NCBI RefSeq assembly: GCF_024362695.1
Contig: NW_026063279.1
Coordinates: forward strand, 1 to 64,000
DNA: 64,000 nt
Reading direction: 5' to 3'
Source: Pectinophora gossypiella
Lineage: Eukaryota > Arthropoda > Insecta > Lepidoptera > Gelechiidae
The notes under the pieces were generated by a model. The model saw only the letters and a program-made list of their open reading frames with translations. It searched no databases and had not been told where the DNA came from. A program made the translations under genes and the position numbers. Shown piece after piece: positions 22,414-33,410 of the stretch. Positions within the stretch are counted from its first letter, which is position 1, and each line of letters starts with the position of its first letter.

Positions 22414-23505
22414 CTAGATGTCGCGTGGTTCGCTCGCAGCAAGCTGCTCGCGTGTCTTGTTTTCCCGCCATTTTTTTACCGCGATAGAATTTGACCAAGA
22501 CTTGAATAGGTCTCGTGAAATCAAAAAAGTTCTAGGTGCTATAGTTTTGCGAGGCCGTGGGGTGTCTCCCTGATGCGGAGCAGTTTTCCAAGATGACGTT
22601 TCGATCACACCCCTATACATCATTTTTACACCCCGAGACATTTTCTGGAAAAACAAAAATGTATATGGCGGCCATCTTGTTTTTCGGCCATTTTGTTTTT
22701 TTTTCACCGGCGATAAAATTTGACCAAGATTTAAATAGGTTTCGTGAAAATAAAAAAGTTCCAGGTGCGATAGTTTTGCCAGGCCGTAGGGTGTCTTCCT
22801 GATGCGGAGCAGTTTTTGAAGGTCGGGAAGTATTTCCATACTCAACATGACATTTTGATCACATCCCTCTTACATCATATTCACCCCCGAGGCATTTTCG
22901 AGAAAAACGAATATTTTGTATGGCGGCCATCTTGTTTTTCCGCCATTTTGATATTTTTTCAACTACGATAGAATTTGACCAAGAAATAAATAGGTTTTGT
23001 GAAAAAAGAATCGTTCCAGGTGCGACAGTTTTGCCAGGCCGTGGGGTGTCTCCCTGATGCGGAGTAGTTTTTGAAGATTGAGAACATTTTCCGTTCTTGA
23101 CAAGACACTCCGATTACATCCCCATACACAGTTTTTACCCCCGAGACATTTTCTAGAAAAACAAAATTTTGTATGGCGGCCATCTTGTTTTTCCGCCATT
23201 TTGATTTTTTTTCACCGGCAATAAAATTTGACCAAGATTTAAATAGGTTTTGCGAAAAAAAAATTGATACAGATATAATAGTTGCGCCAGACTGTAGGGT
23301 GTCTCCCTGATGCGGAGCAGTTTTCCAAGATCTGGAAGTTTTCCCCTACTCATCGGAAGATCGTGATCACATCTCCCATACATCATTTTTACCTTCCGGC
23401 GCTCCTTCTGGGAGAACAACCCTGTCAGTGAGTCAGTGAGTCAGTCAGTCAGTCAGTCAGTCAGTCAGTCAGTCAGTGGGTTTGTAGCTTTATATAATAT
23501 AATAA
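22414..23505 (-). mobile_element. Helitron module 4, complete
   Basis: Starts with ctagatgtcgcgtggttcgc, runs through about three monomers and ends in the longest (agtc)n run of the array (about 23424-23477) plus ggtttgtagctttatataat. Its first about 180 bp are almost the same as the start of module 5. Confidence 0.7.
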
Positions 23506-24822
23506 CTAGATGTCGCGTGGTTCGCTCGCAGCAAGCTGCTCGCGTGTCTTGTTTTCCCGCCATTTTTTTACCGCGATAGAATTTGACCAAGACTTGAATA
23601 GGTCTCGTGAAATCAAAAAAGTTCTAGGTGCTATAGTTTTGCCAGGCCGTAGGGTGTCTCCCTGATGCGGAGCAGTTTTCCAAGATGACGTTCCGATAAC
23701 ACCCCTATACATCGTTTTTACACCCGAGACATTTTCTGGACAAACAAAAATTTGTATGGCGGCCATCTTGTTTTTCGGCCATTTTGTTTTTTTTTTCACC
23801 GGCGATAAAATTTGACCAAGATTTTATTAGGTTTGGTGAAAAAAGAATCGTTCCAGGAGCGATAGTTTTCCCAAGCCGTAGGGTGCCGCCCTGATGCGGA
23901 GCAGTTTTTGAAGGTCGGGAAGTATTTCCATACTCAATATGACATTTTGATCTCATCCCTCTTACATCATATTCACCCCGAGGCATTTTCGAGAAAAACG
24001 AAAATTTTGTATGGCGGCCATCTTGTTTTTCCGCCATTTTGATTTTTTTTCACCGGTGATTGAATTTGACCAAGAATTAAATAGGTTTCGTGAAAACAAA
24101 ATAGGTCAGGATGCGATAGTTTCGCCAGGCCGTAGGGTGTCTCCCTGATGCGGAGCAGCTATCGGAAACCCAGACGTATTTTCATGCTCGACATGACGTT
24201 CCGATTACATTCCTATACATCATTTTTATCCCCGAGGCATTTTCAGGAAAAACGAAAAATTTGTATGGCGGCCATCTTGTTTTTCCGCCATTTTGATTTT
24301 TTTTCAACGGCGATAAAATTTGACCAAGATTTAAGTAGGTTTTGCGAAAAAAAAATTGATCCAGGTAAAATAGTTGCGCCAGACTGTAGGGTGTCTCCCT
24401 GATGCGGAGCAGTTTTCCAAGATCTGGAAGTTTTCCCATACTCACCGGGAAGTCCCGATCACACCCCCCATACATCATTTTTACCTCCGAGACATTTTCT
24501 GGAAAAACAAAATTTTGTATGGCGGCCATCTTGTTTTTCCGCCATTTTGATTTTTTTTCACCGGTGATTGAATTTGACCAAGAATTAAATAGGTTTTGCG
24601 AAAAAAAACTTGATCCAGGTATTATAGTTTTGCCAGGCCGTAGGGTGTCTCCCTGATGCGGAGCAGTTTTCCAAGATCTGGAAGTTTTCCCATACTCACC
24701 GGGAGACCCAGATCACTTTTCTCATACATTATTTTTACCCCCCGACGCTCCTTCTGGGAGAACAACCCTGTCAGTGAGTCAGTCAGTCAGTCAGTACATG
24801 GGTTTGTAGCTATATACAGGGT
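23506..24822 (-). mobile_element. Helitron module 5, interrupted at its 5' tail
   Basis: Standard CTAG-side start and four monomers, then (agtc)n and ggtttgtagcta. The TATATATTATAATA tail is interrupted by the TIR element starting at 24827; its remainder (ataataataactag) is found beyond the second Helitron copy at about 31801-31827. Confidence 0.7.
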
Positions 24823-25283
24823 GTTAGTGACATCGTAACGAAAAAAAAAATGGAACGCCTATTTTATTGTACTAAAAATGATGGTGGGTGTTTTTCTTGT
24901 CGCAAATGTTTAATTAAGATTTTGAATTTTTACTGTGCCGCAATGTAAGTCGAACAACGCGCCACACAGACGCTAAACTTACGCGCGGCTACGTTACGCG
25001 TGCGTGATACGATGTTGATATCTAGGTAGGAGTTTTCATTCTCTTGTATTTAGATGCTTAGTGGTTCAACGTTTAAAAATGTTGTTTGTTGAAGTAGAAC
25101 ACCTACTGCCACGATTTTTCACGCACGGTACCTACCTACCAGTTATTAAAACGTTCCTAACTTATCTATACTTATAATAAATCTGTAGAGAGGTCAATTC
25201 TGTACATTAAATATTTTTTCAAAATAACTATCAGGGGGTGATAAGTGATCGATACTGATGCCAAAAATGCAATCAGTAAAATT

Positions 25284-25287
<4 letters not shown>

Positions 25288-25360
<73 letters not shown>

Positions 25361-25362
25361 AT
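25288..25362 (+). repeat. (gtct)n microsatellite in Helitron copy 1
   Basis: Uninterrupted gtct repeat near the 5' end, three units longer than the equivalent at 29778-29840. This accounts for the whole 12-bp length difference between the two Helitron copies. Confidence 0.9.
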
Positions 25363-25492
25363 GTTCCTTATAGAAACAAAAACTACTGGACGGATTTTAA
25401 TGAAACTTGGTACAATTATTCTTCACACTCCTGGACAGGTCATAGTATACTTTTCATCACGCTACAATCAATAGGAGCAGAGTAGTGAAGGG

Positions 25493-26520
25493 AAATCCTT
25501 TTGTATGAAAAATCTAAACCACTCAAGTTAGACGTTTGAAATTTGGCATGCAGGTACCTTAGATACCGTAGAGGTGCACTAAGAAAGGAATTCCCGAAAT
25601 TCCTACGGGAACGGGAATTAGCGGGAAAATCCTTTTGTATGAAAAATCTAAACCACTCAAGTTAGACTTTTGAAATTTGGCATGCAGGTACCTTAGATAA
25701 CGTAGAGGTGCACTAAGAAAGGAATTCCCGAAATTCCCACGGGAACGGGAATTAGCGGAAAAATATTTTTGTATGAAAAATCTAAACCATTCAAGTTAGA
25801 TGTTTGAAATTTGTCATGCAGGTACCTTAGATACCGTAGAGGTGTACTAAGAAAGGAATTCCCGAAATTCCCACGGGAACGGGAAAATCCTTTTGTATGA
25901 AAAATCTAAACCACTCAAGTTAGACGTTTGAAATTTGGCATGCAGGTACCATAGGTACCGTAGAGGTGCACTAAGAAAGGAATTCCCAAAATTCTCACGG
26001 GAACGGGAATTAGCGGGAAATACCTTTTGTATGAAAAATCTAAACCACTCAAGTTAGACATTTGAAATTTAGCATGCAGATACCTTAGGTACCGTGGAGG
26101 TGCACTAAGAAAGGAATTCCCGAAATTCTCACGAGAACGGGAATTAGCGGGAAAATCCTTTTGTATGAAAAATCTAAACCATTCAAGTTAGACGTTTGAA
26201 ATTTGTCATGCAGGTACCTTAGGTACCGTGGAGGTGCACTAAGAAAGGAATTCCCGAAATTCCCACGGGAACGGGAATTAACGGGAAAATCCTTTTGTAT
26301 GAAAAATCTAAACCATTCAAGTAAGATGTTTAAAATTTGGCACGCAGGTACCTTAGGTACCGTGGAGGTGCACTAAGAAAGGAATTCCCGAAATTCCCAC
26401 GGGAACGGGAATTAACGGGAAAATCCTTTTGTATGAAAAATCTAAACCACTCAAGTTAGACGTTTGAAATTTGGCATGCAGGTACTTTAGTAAACTTAAA
26501 GCTTAGTTGCAACAGGATAT
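25493..26520 (+). repeat. 134-bp tandem repeat in Helitron copy 1
   Basis: Units start with aaatccttttgtatgaaaaa at 25493, 25627, 25761, 25885, 26018 and on, giving about 134 bp with one 124-bp unit. Two further diverged units follow after an insertion with gactgactcagtgactgac (about 26590). The same set is present in copy 2. Confidence 0.85.
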
Positions 26521-27764
26521 TACAAAATTCCCACGGGAACGGTAGTTAGCGGGAAAAAACATTTGTATGAAAAAATCAAATCTAAATAAAAGGAGAAACT
26601 GACTGACTCAGTGACTGACATATCAACGCATAGCCTGAACGGCTAAATGTAGGCATTTGAAATTTGGAAGGGACATAGCTTAGGTACCGTAGAGGTGCAC
26701 TAAGAAAGGAATTCCCGGAATTCCCACGGGAACGGAAATTAGCGGGAAAATCCTTTTGTATGAAAAATCTAAACCGCTTAAGTTAGACGCTTGAAATTTG
26801 GCATGCAGGTACCTTAGTTAACTTAAACCTTAGTTGCAACAGGATATTGCAAAATTCCCACGGAAACGGGAGTTAGCGGGAAAAAAACATTTGTATGAAA
26901 AAATCGAAACCGCGTAAGATAGATGTTTTCAATTCAATTCAATTAAATTATTTATTGCATTCCATGTAGTACAATGGGGTGTTACATAGGCATAGGAACT
27001 AAAACATGGACCCTGTAGGGCACAGCAACGTTGAAGGGAAGAGAGGAAGTGTGTATTAAAATTAAAACTCAATGAACAATCAATTAAAAAAAAAATCAAT
27101 TCAATCAATTGATTCAATCTAGCATGCATGCATACCTTAGTAAATATAAAGTTTATTTTTGGCTGTATTTTGAAAAATGGGAGTTATTGGGAAAAAAATT
27201 GTATGAAAAAATCTAAACTGCATAAGTTAGATGCTTGAAATTTGATATGCACTCCCACACACACAAAGATCTCTCTCTTATATAACACGCCACGCGGACG
27301 AAGTCGCGGGCAAAAGCTAGTTAACAATAAAAACCCTACTCTTGCCTTACCTTAATTGTTATTCCTTCGGATGAAGTACCTAGGTAGGTACCCTAGAACA
27401 TGTCACGTCACGTAGGTATGCAACATCGCGTTTCCTCCGCGGTAGGTAGGTATCACACGCACTCACAAACACAACACCTTGCTCTTTAATAAACATCAAC
27501 AATCTTCCATACTTTTGCGCAGTAAATGGTCTATGATCTATCATCATAGTCGACACTACTCATTTACAGAATGAAACAAACACTCACAAACACGAAAAAA
27601 ATATCCTCGAAAAACATCACGCGATTCGGGTCAAGCTTAGTATTCGACTGAGCGGAAGCGCGCGGCGGCGTTAGCGCAAAGCATCAAAGGCGCCGACTAA
27701 GGGCGCCGACGACGCACCGGCCGCGGCCGAGTCGAGCCGACGACTAGAGAGAGAGAGAGAAGTA

Positions 27765-28060
27765 TGTTTATGGTGCAAGTGACAGAGAAAGAAATAGTAT
27801 CTGTTCGTATGCCTACTTTATTGGCGAGCGTTGCCCTTGACCCGTGCGCCGGCTATTCACCTGCGCATAGCTGAAGTTGTAGATACGTTATTATTATTAT
27901 TGATGACATTGATAAAATTTAATAATTAGTAATTTTTATTTGTTTATTTTAAATGTGCGTTCTATGCAGCTTAAAACACAATATGGGACTGAAAAAAATC
28001 TATTTTTTTTATGAATTTGGCGACAGGAAACTTCACTTGATACCTATCAACTCAAAGAAA
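27765..28060 (+). repeat. Direct repeat, upstream partner
   Basis: Shares gacagagaaagaaatag, gttcgta(a/g)tgcctacttt, gttctatgcagc and aaaacacaatatgg with 29262-29600 in the same order and orientation. A partial third copy of the gttcgtaatgcctacttt piece is at about 28070-28130. The two copies lie inside one TIR element, so one is probably a duplicated end region. Confidence 0.65.
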
Positions 28061-28212
28061 TACCTAGTATCTGTTCGTAATGCCTACTTTATTGGCGCGC
28101 GTTGCCCTTGATCCGTGAGGCTATTCACGTCCGAGTATCCATCAAGACAGATCAAACAAGCCCTAACTCGGAGGTCTTGCGTCCCAGGATCCTTTAATTA
28201 TGTCTTAGAACC

Positions 28213-28425
28213 TTCTTGGCCTATGTGGTCCAGTGGTTGAGCGATGGGATGCGGAGGGTCCGGGTTCGTATTCCGGTGGGGACATATCACAAAAATCTGT
28301 TTATAAGGCCTTTGGTTGGGACGTTACAGGCTGATCACCTGATTGTCCGAAAGTAAAATGATCCGTGCTTCGGAAGGTACGTTAAGTCGTTGCTCCCGTC
28401 TACTAGGTACTTATGTAAGCACGTA
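28213..28425 (+). repeat. tRNA-derived SINE, plus strand
   Basis: A box in cctatgtggtccagtggttg (28220-28239), B box GGTTCGTATTCC (28263-28274), then a body with ggctgatcacctgattgtcc and cgtgcttcggaaggtacgtt. The spacing of A and B boxes (about 30-35 bp) fits RNA polymerase III promoters. The head matches the minus-strand SINE at 17775-17960. Confidence 0.8.
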
Positions 28426-28628
28426 GCCGTTACATGAATATTGTACACAGAACAGGATAGGTTTAATTAGTTCTTTACTGATGATTTAACAACGAGATTT
28501 AAAACCACGAATAACTTAGTACTTAGTACCTCGGTACCAACATGTAACAAGAAAAATAAGATCACTCCTCTCGGACAATTTTTTTCTTTGAACATGCCGA
28601 CATTGCCTACGCGGCGGAGTTGCCGAAC

Positions 28629-28826
28629 TATCGATAGGTAGATTATCAATTGTTGAACTTGAAAATTGTCTAAACTATCGAAAGTAGTGATAGTACATTT
28701 AGATCGATACTAGCGATAGTACCGATAGGTCTTGCTTTGTAATAATAATGGGTATTGATCTAAAAGATCTATCGATAGGTACCTACTATTGGTTTTTTTT
28801 AACTAGGTATCGATAGAATATCGATA
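28629..28826. promoter_or_regulatory. Cluster of four TATCGATA palindromes
   Basis: TATCGATA occurs at 28629-28636, 28770-28777, 28808-28815 and 28819-28826, with degenerate neighbours (atcgata, cgatag) between. TATCGATA is the DREF/DRE word of Drosophila, also bound by BEAF-32. In Lepidoptera such words also occur in repeats, so this may be repeat content rather than a promoter. No gene start is visible next to it. Confidence 0.4.
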
Positions 28827-29039
28827 GGCAACACTCTGGCGGAGTGTCCGCCCAATTCTAGACGCGATCTCGCTCGATTTTTGTGTAGCGAGGTTTTGCG
28901 TAGGTACTTACATACTAAGTTGGTGGATGGTTGACATAGTAGGTAACTAATTACCTAATCTGTGGTGGTTGTGTTAGTTGGTTGTTAGTTATTCTAATGA
29001 CAACAAAGAATACAATTATTTACTGTTTCAACTGTTTTA

Positions 29040-29245
29040 GGTAGATAATGGCCCCGATTCCTATGAGTAAATGAATGAATAACCCGGTCGAATCAAAAAG
29101 GTATCTCGCTGGTATGCAAACCGTTTGACGTGTGCTGTCAACTTAATTCTGTCGGTTGTTTTAGATTTCTGCTTAAAATTGACGTGTATTCCATAAATTT
29201 TATGCCTGTTGATTATCCGTCCATTTAAGAATAAGAATAAAATAA
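29040..29245 (-). repeat. Lepidopteran interspersed repeat
   Basis: Contains ataacccggtcgaatcaaaa, ggtatctcgctggtatgcaa and gtgtgctgtcaac, a repeat I recognise as widespread in Lepidoptera. It overlaps in content with the truncated copy at 18560-18747, which is in the opposite orientation. Confidence 0.65.
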
Positions 29246-29261
29246 ATTTATAAATTTACGA

Positions 29262-29600
29262 TAGACAGAGAAAGAAATAGGATCGGTTCGTAGTGCCTAC
29301 TTTGTAGGCCGCGCCGCCGCGCGCCGCCGCGCCGCCGCCGGCGTGCGGCGCGGGGCGCGCGGAGCGGGGCGTGCGGAGCGGGGCGCGCGGCTCGGTGCGT
29401 GTGGCCGTTGACCCGTTCGAGCAGCTGTTGTCTCCATTACATCGAAAATTTTCGATAATTTGTCATTATTGTTTTTTTTATTGAAATTTGGGTTCTATGC
29501 AGCTAAAAACACAATATGGAATTGAAAATAATTAAAAACAAAACTCAAAATTTCATGAATTTTGCGACGGAAAATTCCACTAGATATTAACTCAGAATCA
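29262..29600 (+). repeat. Direct repeat, downstream partner, with GC-rich block
   Basis: Homologous to 27765-28060 but carries an inserted or expanded GC block (29304-29400) made of gccgcc and gcggagcgggg words. The distal part, aattttgcgacggaaaattc, leads into the right TIR of the DNA element. Confidence 0.65.
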
Positions 29601-29655
29601 TGGTCTGAATCATCCCTCTCAGTATTCGTTACGATGTCACTAACACCCGGTATAA

Positions 29656-29774
29656 TCTATACTTATAATAAATCTGTAGAGAGGTCAATTCTGTACATTA
29701 AATATTTTTTCAAAATAACTATCAGGGGGTGATAAGTGATCGATACTGATGCCAAAAATGCAATCAGTAAAATT

Positions 29775-29839
<65 letters not shown>

Positions 29840-31799
29840 ATGTTCCTTATAGAAACAAAAACTACTGGACGGATTTTAATGAAACTTGGTACAATTATTC
29901 TTCACACTCCTGGACAGGTCATAGTATACTTTTCATCACGCTACAATCAATAGGAGCAGAGTAGTGAAGGGAAATCCTTTTGTATGAAAAATCTAAACCA
30001 CTCAAGTTAGACGTTTGAAATTTGGCATGCAGGTACCTTAGATACCGTAGAGGTGCACTAAGAAAGGAATTCCCGAAATTCCTACGGGAACGGGAATTAG
30101 CGGGAAAATCCTTTTGTATGAAAAATCTAAACCACTCAAGTTAGACTTTTGAAATTTGGCATGCAGGTACCTTAGATAACGTAGAGGTGCACTAAGAAAG
30201 GAATTCCCGAAATTCCCACGGGAACGGGAATTAGCGGAAAAATATTTTTGTATGAAAAATCTAAACCATTCAAGTTAGATGTTTGAAATTTGGCATGCAG
30301 GTACCTTAGATAACGTAGAGGTGCACTAAGAAAGGAATTCCCGAAATTCCCACGGGAACGGGAAAATCCTTTTGTATGAAAAATCTAAACCACTCAAGTT
30401 AGACGTTTGAAATTTGGCATGCAGGTACCATAGGTACCGTAGAGGTGCACTAAGAAAGGAATTCCCAAAATTCTCACGGGAACGGGAATTAGCGGGAAAT
30501 ACCTTTTGTATGAAAAATCTAAACCACTCAAGTTAGACATTTGAAATTTAGCATGCAGATACCTTAGGTACCGTGGAGGTGCACTAAGAAAGGAATTCCC
30601 GAAATTCTCACGAGAACGGGAATTAGCGGGAAAATCCTTTTGTATGAAAAATCTAAACCATTCAAGTTAGACGTTTGAAATTTGTCATGCAGGTACCTTA
30701 GGTACCGTGGAGGTGCACTAAGAAAGGAATTCCCGAAATTCCCACGGGAACGGGAATTAACGGGAAAATCCTTTTGTATGAAAAATCTAAACCATTCAAG
30801 TAAGATGTTTAAAATTTGGCACGCAGGTACCTTAGGTACCGTGGAGGTGCACTAAGAAAGGAATTCCCGAAATTCCCACGGGAACGGGAATTAACGGGAA
30901 AATCCTTTTGTATGAAAAATCTAAACCACTCAAGTTAGACGTTTGAAATTTGGCATGCAGGTACTTTAGTAAACTTAAAGCTTAGTTGCAACAGGATATT
31001 ACAAAATTCCCACGGGAACGGTAGTTAGCGGGAAAAAACATTTGTATGAAAAAATCAAATCTAAATAAAAGGAGAAACTGACTGACTCAGTGACTGACAT
31101 ATCAACGCATAGCCTGAACGGCTAAATGTAGGCATTTGAAATTTGGAAGGGACATAGCTTAGGTACCGTAGAGGTGCACTAAGAAAGGAATTCCCGGAAT
31201 TCCCACGGGAACGGAAATTAGCGGGAAAATCCTTTTGTATGAAAAATCTAAACCGCTTAAGTTAGACGCTTGAAATTTGGCATGCAGGTACCTTAGTTAA
31301 CTTAAACCTTAGTTGCAACAGGATATTGCAAAATTCCCACGGAAACGGGAGTTAGCGGGAAAAAAACATTTGTATGAAAAAATCGAAACCGCGTAAGATA
31401 GATGTTTTCAATTCAATTCAATTAAATTATTTATTGCATTCCATGTAGTACAATGGGGTGTTACATAGGCATAGGAACTAAAACATGGACCCTGTAGGGC
31501 ACAGCAACGTTGAAGGGAAGAGAGGAAGTGTGTATTAAAATTAAAACTCAATGAACAATCAATTAAAAAAAAAATCAATTCAATCAATTGATTCAATCTA
31601 GCATGCATGCATACCTTAGTAAATATAAAGTTTATTTTTGGCTGTATTTTGAAAAATGGGAGTTATTGGGAAAAAAATTGTATGAAAAAATCTAAACTGC
31701 ATAAGTTAGATGCTTGAAATTTGATATGCACTCCCACACACACAAAGATCTCTCTCTTATATAACACGCCACGCGGACGAAGTCGCGGGCAAAAGCTAG
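29656..31799 (+). mobile_element. Non-autonomous Helitron, copy 2
   Basis: Same termini as copy 1 (TCTATACTTATAATAAATCT to gcaaaagCTAG), inserted between A (29655) and T (31800), only 5 bp from the right TIR end of the DNA element. It is 12 bp shorter than copy 1, all in the (gtct)n run, and by eye differs elsewhere at three bases, all in the third 134-bp monomer. The different flanks show it is a separate insertion. Confidence 0.9.
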
Positions 31800-31827
31800 T
31801 ATAATAATATAATAATAATAATAATAA

Positions 31828-32801
31828 CTAGATGTCGCGTGGTTCGCTCGCAGCAAGCTGCTCGCGTGTCCTGTATTAGTTTGAAGCTTTTTCCCGCCAT
31901 TTTTTTACCGCGATAAAATTTGACCAAGACTTAAATAGGTCTCGTGAAATCAAAAAAGTTCTAGTCGCTATAGTTTTGCCAGGCCGTAGGGTGTCTCCCT
32001 GATGCGGAGCAGTTTTCCAAGATGACGTTCCGATCACACCCCTATACATTATTTTTACACCCGAGACATTTTCTGAAAAAATAAAAATTTATATGGCGGC
32101 CATCTTGTTTTTCGGCCAATTTGTTTTTTTTTTTTTTCACTGGCGATAAAATTTGACCAAGATTTAAATAGGTTTCGTGAAAACAAAAAATTCCAGGTGC
32201 GATTGTTTCGCCAGGCCGTAGGGTGTCTCCCTAATGCGGAGTAGTTTTCGAAAACCTGGAAGTATTTCCATATTCAACTTAACGTTTTGATCACACTTCC
32301 TATACATCATATTTACCCCCGATGCATTTTCGGGAAAAACGAAAATTTTTGAATGGCGGCCATCTTGTTTTTCCGCCATTTTGATTTTGACTAAGATTTA
32401 AGTAGATTTCGTGAAAACAAAAAAGTTCCAAGTGCGATAGGTTTGCCAGGCCGCCGTAGGGTGTCTTCCTGATGCGGAGCAGTTTTCGAAAACCTAGAAG
32501 TATATCCGTACTCTACATGTCGTTCCGATCACACCCCTGTACATCATTTTTACCCCCCAAGGCATTTTCAGGAAAAACGAAAAATTTGTATGGCGGCCAT
32601 CTTGTTTTTCCGCCATTTTGATTTTTTTTCACCGGCAATTAAATTTGATCAAGATTTAAATAGGTATGGTGAAAACTAAAAAGTACCACGTGCGATAGTT
32701 TCACCAGGCCGTAGGGTGTCTCCCTGATGCGGAGCAGTTTTTGAAGATGAAGAAGCATTTTCGTACTTCACGTGACCTTCCGATTACACACCCATACACA
32801 G
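31828..32801 (-). mobile_element. Helitron module 6, left part
   Basis: Starts with ctagatgtcgcgtggttcgc after an (ata)n stretch that is the tail of module 5. About four monomers follow; one is shortened near 32385 (gattttgactaagattta). It is broken in the middle of a monomer at cccatacacag by the non-LTR element and continues at 37108. Confidence 0.7.
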
Positions 32802-32876
32802 TCTGCGCGTGCGCTCCCCGCGATCGGACGTGTGAATTATAGAAGCAATTAACGCGAGTGATTGGGTAACGGAAGT

Positions 32877-33410
32877 ATGGTGCAGTGTAAAAAATGCAAA
32901 CAATTTCTTTCTGCCAGTAAACAAGGCGATGTGGTGAAGTGCAAAGGGTTTTGTGAAGCTATGTTTCACAAGAAGTGTACCGGGAAAGCCTGGATGCAGA
33001 GAGAAATGTGTGAGGACTGCCATAGGCAGGAATCGAGTCCGAAAGTTGAGGAACCAAAGCTAAAACTCGACATCAATAAATCTACTGCCGAGAGCGTCCT
33101 TGCCGAAGTAAACTCGAAATTAGAAATACTGTACGTTATGAAAAAGAAGATCGAAGACTTGACAGAAACGGTAGATTTTTATTCCGAGCAGTATCAACAA
33201 ATGCACGAGTTTAAACTGAACGCAGAACGAAAAATTATAGCCTTGGAACAGAAAAACGTCTATCTCGAAAAGTGCTGTAAAGCGTTAGAAGAAAGAGTAG
33301 CGATCCAAGAACAAAAAGAGAAGGAAAAGAATATTGAGCTAGGTGGTTTGGGTTGGAAAGAAGGAGAAGATGTCTTGAGCACGGTTAAACAAATTGCTGA
33401 TAAAATTTGA
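32877..33410 (+). CDS. Non-LTR ORF1, PHD finger and coiled coil
   Basis: I take ATG 32877 as start; the frame extends upstream only through a non-ATG codon. The N-terminus has CKKC, a CKGFC, FHKKC and CEDC series, the C4HC3 pattern of a PHD finger, known in ORF1 of CR1- and Jockey-type elements. About residues 70-160 are charged and heptad-rich (KLEILYVMKKKIEDL, ERKIIALEQKN), so a coiled coil for trimer formation is likely. The frame ends at TGA 33408-33410 just as the next frame takes over, indicating a one-base indel near 33400. The role is RNA binding and RNP formation. Confidence 0.75.
   Translation: MVQCKKCKQFLSASKQGDVVKCKGFCEAMFHKKCTGKAWMQREMCEDCHRQESSPKVEEPKLKLDINKSTAESVLAEVNSKLEILYVMKKKIEDLTETVDFYSEQYQQMHEFKLNAERKIIALEQKNVYLEKCCKALEERVAIQEQKEKEKNIELGGLGWKEGEDVLSTVKQIADKI

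Larger units (their letters stand above)
18748..24822 (-). repeat. Helitron concatemer, block A (254-bp monomers)
   Basis: About 19 monomers of close to 254 bp, marked by ggcggccatcttg at 18960, 19213, 19466, 19721, 20303, 20557, 20811, 21371 and onward. Every monomer carries taatttgacc-like, ccaggccgtagggtgtctcc, ctgatgcggagcag and cattttctggaaaaac blocks. The monomers are grouped into modules that end in (agtc)n plus ggtttgtagc and begin with ctagatgtcgcgtggttcgc. On the minus strand these are a 5' part and a CTAG-ending 3' part of a Helitron. Short open frames in monomers are repeat shadows. Confidence 0.85.
25165..27320 (+). mobile_element. Non-autonomous Helitron, copy 1
   Basis: Begins TCTATACTTATAATAAATCT and ends with a GC-rich stem (ccacgcggacgaagtcgcgg) followed by gcaaaagCTAG. 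It is inserted between A (25164) and T (27321), the expected A/T Helitron target. Inside are a (gtct)n run, a block reading gttccttatagaaac and actactggacggatttt, and about nine 134-bp monomers marked by ccttttgtatgaaaaatcta and ggaattcccgaaattcc. The short frame at 25258-25485 is not a protein candidate because it encodes the microsatellite. Confidence 0.9.
24827..29650. mobile_element. DNA element with 24-bp TIRs and TATA duplication
   Basis: Left end cagggtgttagtgacatcgt continuing aacg (24827-24850); right end 29627-29650 is its reverse complement with one difference. TATA flanks both ends (24823-24826, 29651-29654). Removing the nested Helitron leaves about 2.67 kb with no transposase, so the element is non-autonomous. 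It contains a SINE, a lepidopteran interspersed repeat, a cluster of TATCGATA words and two direct-repeat segments (about 27765-28060 and 29262-29600), suggesting a composite history. I recognise the end sequence as common in Lepidoptera but cannot name its superfamily. Confidence 0.75.

Noticed and set aside
18748..24822. Many 60-145 residue open frames with similar peptides on both strands
   Set aside because: They recur once per 254-bp monomer, follow the repeat, differ by frame between copies and have no recognised domain.
25258..25485. Frame with repeated SVCL residues, and its twin at 29749
   Set aside because: It translates a (gtct)n microsatellite and the following Helitron block; length varies with the repeat.
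27241..27320. Candidate 3' end of the autonomous Helitron at 2-7.6 kb
   Set aside because: The stem and CTAG belong to the non-autonomous Helitron beginning at 25165, 18 kb away; no link to the coding element is visible.
29304..29402. GC-rich block considered as a CpG-island promoter
   Set aside because: It is a low-complexity gccgcc/gcggagcgggg expansion inside a repeat partner, with no gene beside it.
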